Shown here one piece after another: positions 61,133 to 64,000 of a stretch of DNA of 64,000 nucleotides (positions are counted from its first letter, which is position 1; each line of letters starts with the position of its first letter). The position numbers and the translations under genes are program-made. Source of the stretch: an uncultured Massilia sp. (lineage in GTDB: Bacteria > Pseudomonadota > Gammaproteobacteria > Burkholderiales > Burkholderiaceae); contig CAMLMV010000025.1 in assembly GCA_946481275.1 (NCBI GenBank), positions 33,564 through 97,563 of the forward strand, in the 5' to 3' direction. The notes under the pieces were generated by a model, which made no database searches, was not told the origin of the DNA, and saw only the letters and a list, made by a program, of their open reading frames with translations.

Positions 61133-63574
61133 ATGACTATTCAAGCCCTGAAACTTGACGAACAAAAGATCGCTTACGCTCAGGACGAAGCTAATGCCAT
61201 TGCGAACAGCGCACATAATACTATTTCGGATACCACATTCGTTTATTTCGCAGCGTTCGATGGAACAAATAATGACATGAACGATCTTAGCGTTTCAGGT
61301 AACCCGCTAAGTACCAATGTCGCGGAGTTGTCGAGAGAGATAACACAAACATCTAAAGTTGTAGTTGGATATTTTCCTGGGGTGGGCACTGCGGGCACGC
61401 TCCCCGGTTCCTCAGCGATACCCTCACAAGTTACTGCGCAGATGCTTATTACCGCTAAAGATGCCTATAACGATTTTGCGGCAAGGGCGTCGTTATGGCT
61501 TGACTCTCATCCTGAAGGCGATATTACAACTGCCCTCACCGGATTTAGCCGGGGTAGCGTCACGGCTGCTATCTTTAGCCAGCTGATTTTCGAAAACGGA
61601 TTGATTGATCCACGCACTCAAAAAGTTTTGATCCCGCCCGGAGAAGTCGGTGTCTCTGCCGGTCTTATATTTGATCCGGTAGGAACTGGCGTAAATGGCA
61701 ATCTGATTTTTGCGCCGAATGTTAATAACATAACAGTAGTGAGAGCAGAAAACGAATATCGTAACCTGTTTAAGGCAGTTGATTATGCCGGCGAAAACGG
61801 TGTTGCCACGTTAACGATATTGGGAAACCATTGCGATATCGGTGGAGGCTACGATTGCGGACTTGGTTCGCTAACTCTGCAAGCCGCTAACAGTTTCTTT
61901 AAGACATCCGGGCTCGCTATGAGCGATGTTCCCACATCCCGAACATTTGCGCCGGACGCAGGTGTCTACATCCATGACGAAGCATGGGACGGTACGGGTG
62001 ACAATCGCCACCGTATGTGGGATTCATATTCATCAGTGGAAACCGATATCGGAGCTTTACGACAAGTATCGAACCTCACCGCAAATGCCACTATCACGAC
62101 TGATCCTTACAACGCCTTCATAACAATTAGTGATTATAAGGACGTTTACGGAAACCTAGTGCATTACGAAAGGCAAACGGACGAAAGCGGAAAATTCCAA
62201 GAAGGATCGATGAAAATCACTGACCCAAGCGGAAACTACGTTCAGCGTGTCTATAACAATCTTTATCACGAGATATATCATAATTGGAAAGACGCAAACG
62301 GGACCTATTGGGAAAGCAACTCCGAGGATAAAAGTCACGCCTCTGGATACGATTTAAATGATGGCTCATCGCACATAGAAACCTATTCAGCCGATAACAT
62401 CAAGAGATATGATCAGACGACAACGGCTAGTAATGAAACGACAACATTATCTTTCAATTATGACGGCTCTACGGTTAAGCGAATAGAGCATGCGAATGGC
62501 TCCACAGAAAACTATGATACAGAAGCCGACGGAACATACTACGTCCAAATTCAAAACTCTGATGGAAGCTATCGTTATGAAAATCATATGAATGACGGTA
62601 ATGAGGATATAGATTACCGTGCTGCAGATGGCTCGGGAGAACAAATCGCAAATCACGGCGTTAGCAAATATCACGCAACATACGATTCGAAAGGCGGGGT
62701 TGTCGCGGTTTTTTCTGATGCTAGCACGCACGGAAGTTCAACGAACGATGGACGTGGCAGCACCACGTTTGACGTATGGTCGGATGATGGATCGGAGCAG
62801 CACAACTGGACAAAACCAGATGGTTCGTCATCGCATGAAACGTATAATGCAGACGGCAGTAAAGATATAACGAGAACGGGCGGCGATGGCAGTTCGTTCG
62901 AGTTACACACAAGGTCAGACGGGTATTCTGAACAAACTACCGTAACAGCCAATGGGACTATTACGGATATACTTATTCATCCGGATTCAAGTCGTGAGGA
63001 ACAGGTCAGGGGTGTTGAGTTGGACACGTTTTATCACGAACATTGGAAAGACTATAATGCTAGTGGCGATCTGACATATCAAAGTGATGAATATAAAGAC
63101 GAAATTGGCGACAATCATGAACTTATAATTAGTTATAATATGGGTCAAGCCGATACGCAAATTATTACAGTTCATCCCGATGAGACGGCAGAGCAACAGG
63201 AAATTTACTCTGGCCCGGCGGGGAGTAGTACAACATTATCCATTTTTTCCGACTATAAGCATAATGTTTTTACTATGTCTGGGACCGGTTCGGAAAATGA
63301 TGGAACTAGCATCCAATACACGGGCTGGGGAGATCATGATATCTTTTCGTATCTTACTAAAAAGATACATCCCGATGGCGGTACGGAAACAATCGAATCG
63401 AATAACGTAAACGGATATAATTACTATTCTATCAAGAAGGACGTTATGAAAGATGACCACACTTTGTATATGATCACTCAGAACGTACGGGTGCTCTATG
63501 CGGATAACCACGGTTATGATGAGTTTGTGACGTTTATTGGGAATGATGTTACCCACAACGTGACCCATTTTTGA
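61133..63574 (+). CDS. DUF2235-type phospholipase with a long D-G-repeat C-terminal tail
   Basis: An 813-residue protein, AT-rich compared with the host. The N-terminal third is a lipase of the DUF2235 type: TFVYFAAFDGTNNDMNDLSV near residue 40, nucleophile elbow TGFSRGSVTA near 139, LIFDPVGTG near 180 and GNHCDIGGGYDCG near 230-240. From about residue 325 it becomes a repetitive, acidic beta-type tail rich in D-G-S/T and Y-x-x-D units (YERQTDESGKFQEGSMKITD; YENHMNDGNEDIDYRAADGS; HNWTKPDGSSSHETYNADGS; ELHTRSDGYSEQTTV), resembling YD/Rhs-like or calcium-binding repeats. No signal peptide is present. It may be a secreted antibacterial or anti-host phospholipase, by type VI or type I export. ATG 61133 has only a weak AAGAAAAG upstream. 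The preceding lipoprotein is the likely immunity partner. Confidence 0.78.
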   Translation: MTIQALKLDEQKIAYAQDEANAIANSAHNTISDTTFVYFAAFDGTNNDMNDLSVSGNPLSTNVAELSREITQTSKVVVGYFPGVGTAGTLPGSSAIPSQVTAQMLITAKDAYNDFAARASLWLDSHPEGDITTALTGFSRGSVTAAIFSQLIFENGLIDPRTQKVLIPPGEVGVSAGLIFDPVGTGVNGNLIFAPNVNNITVVRAENEYRNLFKAVDYAGENGVATLTILGNHCDIGGGYDCGLGSLTLQAANSFFKTSGLAMSDVPTSRTFAPDAGVYIHDEAWDGTGDNRHRMWDSYSSVETDIGALRQVSNLTANATITTDPYNAFITISDYKDVYGNLVHYERQTDESGKFQEGSMKITDPSGNYVQRVYNNLYHEIYHNWKDANGTYWESNSEDKSHASGYDLNDGSSHIETYSADNIKRYDQTTTASNETTTLSFNYDGSTVKRIEHANGSTENYDTEADGTYYVQIQNSDGSYRYENHMNDGNEDIDYRAADGSGEQIANHGVSKYHATYDSKGGVVAVFSDASTHGSSTNDGRGSTTFDVWSDDGSEQHNWTKPDGSSSHETYNADGSKDITRTGGDGSSFELHTRSDGYSEQTTVTANGTITDILIHPDSSREEQVRGVELDTFYHEHWKDYNASGDLTYQSDEYKDEIGDNHELIISYNMGQADTQIITVHPDETAEQQEIYSGPAGSSTTLSIFSDYKHNVFTMSGTGSENDGTSIQYTGWGDHDIFSYLTKKIHPDGGTETIESNNVNGYNYYSIKKDVMKDDHTLYMITQNVRVLYADNHGYDEFVTFIGNDVTHNVTHF

Positions 63575-64000
63575 CACTAGTCCTTGACGTAGGAAGGACG
63601 TTTCGTGGTCAAGAGGCATCTGAACGTTCGTTCTTTCGACTTGTAAACCTGTGATACTCCGAAGAGTAAGCCGTCCGGGCGGCGTGAAAGTTGTGCGGGA
63701 CAGGCGTGAATTTAAGATTTATCCCATATTGATTCCGCCATGCTCGCAATCTGCAACCGCTGCCCGTTATATGCGGTTTCCTGCACAGCGAAAGCAATCA
63801 GTCATCGATCGCCGGTTTGGCCGGCGCCTATTCTGTTTGCTCGGGCGACGTCGCGCTCGGGATTGAGGCGGGCCGAGCAGGCGGGCATCTATTACCAGGT
63901 CCAAAATCTCGTTTGTTGATCGGTTATTCATACCGGCTCGTTTCGAAGGTAATCCCCCCGCAAAAAGAGCGCGTTTGGAAGTAGAATTTTCTACTTAACA
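63575..64000. other. Degraded stretch at the window end
   Basis: A 426-bp stretch after the phospholipase stop. It holds the right copy of the diverged repeat and short open frames without coding character. AT-rich again towards the end. No gene, terminator or mobile element could be supported; a weak inverted stretch AAGGACGTTTCG follows the stop region. Confidence 0.4.
63684..63766. repeat. Diverged repeat, right copy (R2)
   Basis: GTGAAAGTTGTGCGGGACAG and the following bases to ACCGCTGCCCG, homologous to 59919-59985 and in the same orientation. It lies 110 bases after the phospholipase gene. Confidence 0.5.

Noticed and set aside
63651..63866. A 71-codon plus-strand frame including VKVVRDRREFKIYPI
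   Set aside because: It coincides with the diverged repeat; its left-hand counterpart soon meets a stop and the frame has no ribosome site, so a real gene is not supported.

Overview
The window looks like the chromosome of a high-GC betaproteobacterium of the Oxalobacteraceae (Massilia/Telluria type). This is inferred from the GC-rich coding, a Burkholderia-type trimeric porin, PEP-CTERM proteins, a polysaccharide-degradation gene set and a TonB receptor with the long N-terminal plug typical of such glycan users. No rRNA, tRNA, CRISPR array or complete insertion sequence was seen.

Layout. 1-8.2 kb: the end of a livF-type ABC ATPase gene, a porin, a chemotaxis receptor, a lipoprotein with alginate-lyase-like and LamG domains, and a NarL-type two-component pair (histidine kinase and response regulator). 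8.3-19.7 kb: a divergent two-partner secretion operon, made of a TpsB transporter, a 2749-residue TpsA exoprotein with about 16 MBG-type repeats, and two small paralogous exported proteins. A perfect 8-bp inverted repeat lies between the two-component system and the secretion operon. 19.7-22.7 kb: a decayed carbohydrate locus. Three identical LacI-type operator sequences precede a TonB-dependent receptor gene whose last third is deleted and frameshifted, followed by a GH30 glycosidase gene reduced to its ends. 22.7-24.3 kb: a membrane PAS-GGDEF diguanylate cyclase.

24.3-38.4 kb: a minus-strand operon of three very large proteins (2364, 1267 and 1055 residues) without visible signal peptides. 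The first has an OmpA-like domain in its middle and a long beta-rich body, the second has fibronectin-like modules, and the third ends in a phospholipase-D-like domain whose one recognisable HKD-type motif has lost its catalytic residues. I cannot assign a function; this is the best candidate for an undescribed system. 38.7-44.9 kb: a less GC-rich type VI secretion accessory operon with vgrG, a DUF4123 adaptor, a DUF3304 protein, a DUF2235 (Tle1-like) phospholipase and PAAR. Most junctions are 4-bp overlaps.

45.0-57.4 kb: a tandemly duplicated polysaccharide locus. Each copy has a GntR/LacI-type operator region, a giant alginate-lyase-family protein with discoidin-like modules, a PEP-CTERM protein and a terminator. 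A GH43 glycosidase is divergent from the second copy. 57.4-58.5 kb: a GAF-GGDEF diguanylate cyclase. 58.5-64 kb: an AT-rich accessory segment with an exported protein, two broken genes, and a lipoprotein plus DUF2235 phospholipase pair whose lipase has a long D-G-repeat tail. A short diverged repeat lies on each side of that pair.

Taken together the window suggests a surface-active, polysaccharide-degrading soil or plant-associated bacterium with c-di-GMP control, a large secreted adhesin and type VI weaponry. Family names come from reading motifs by eye; none was confirmed by a search.
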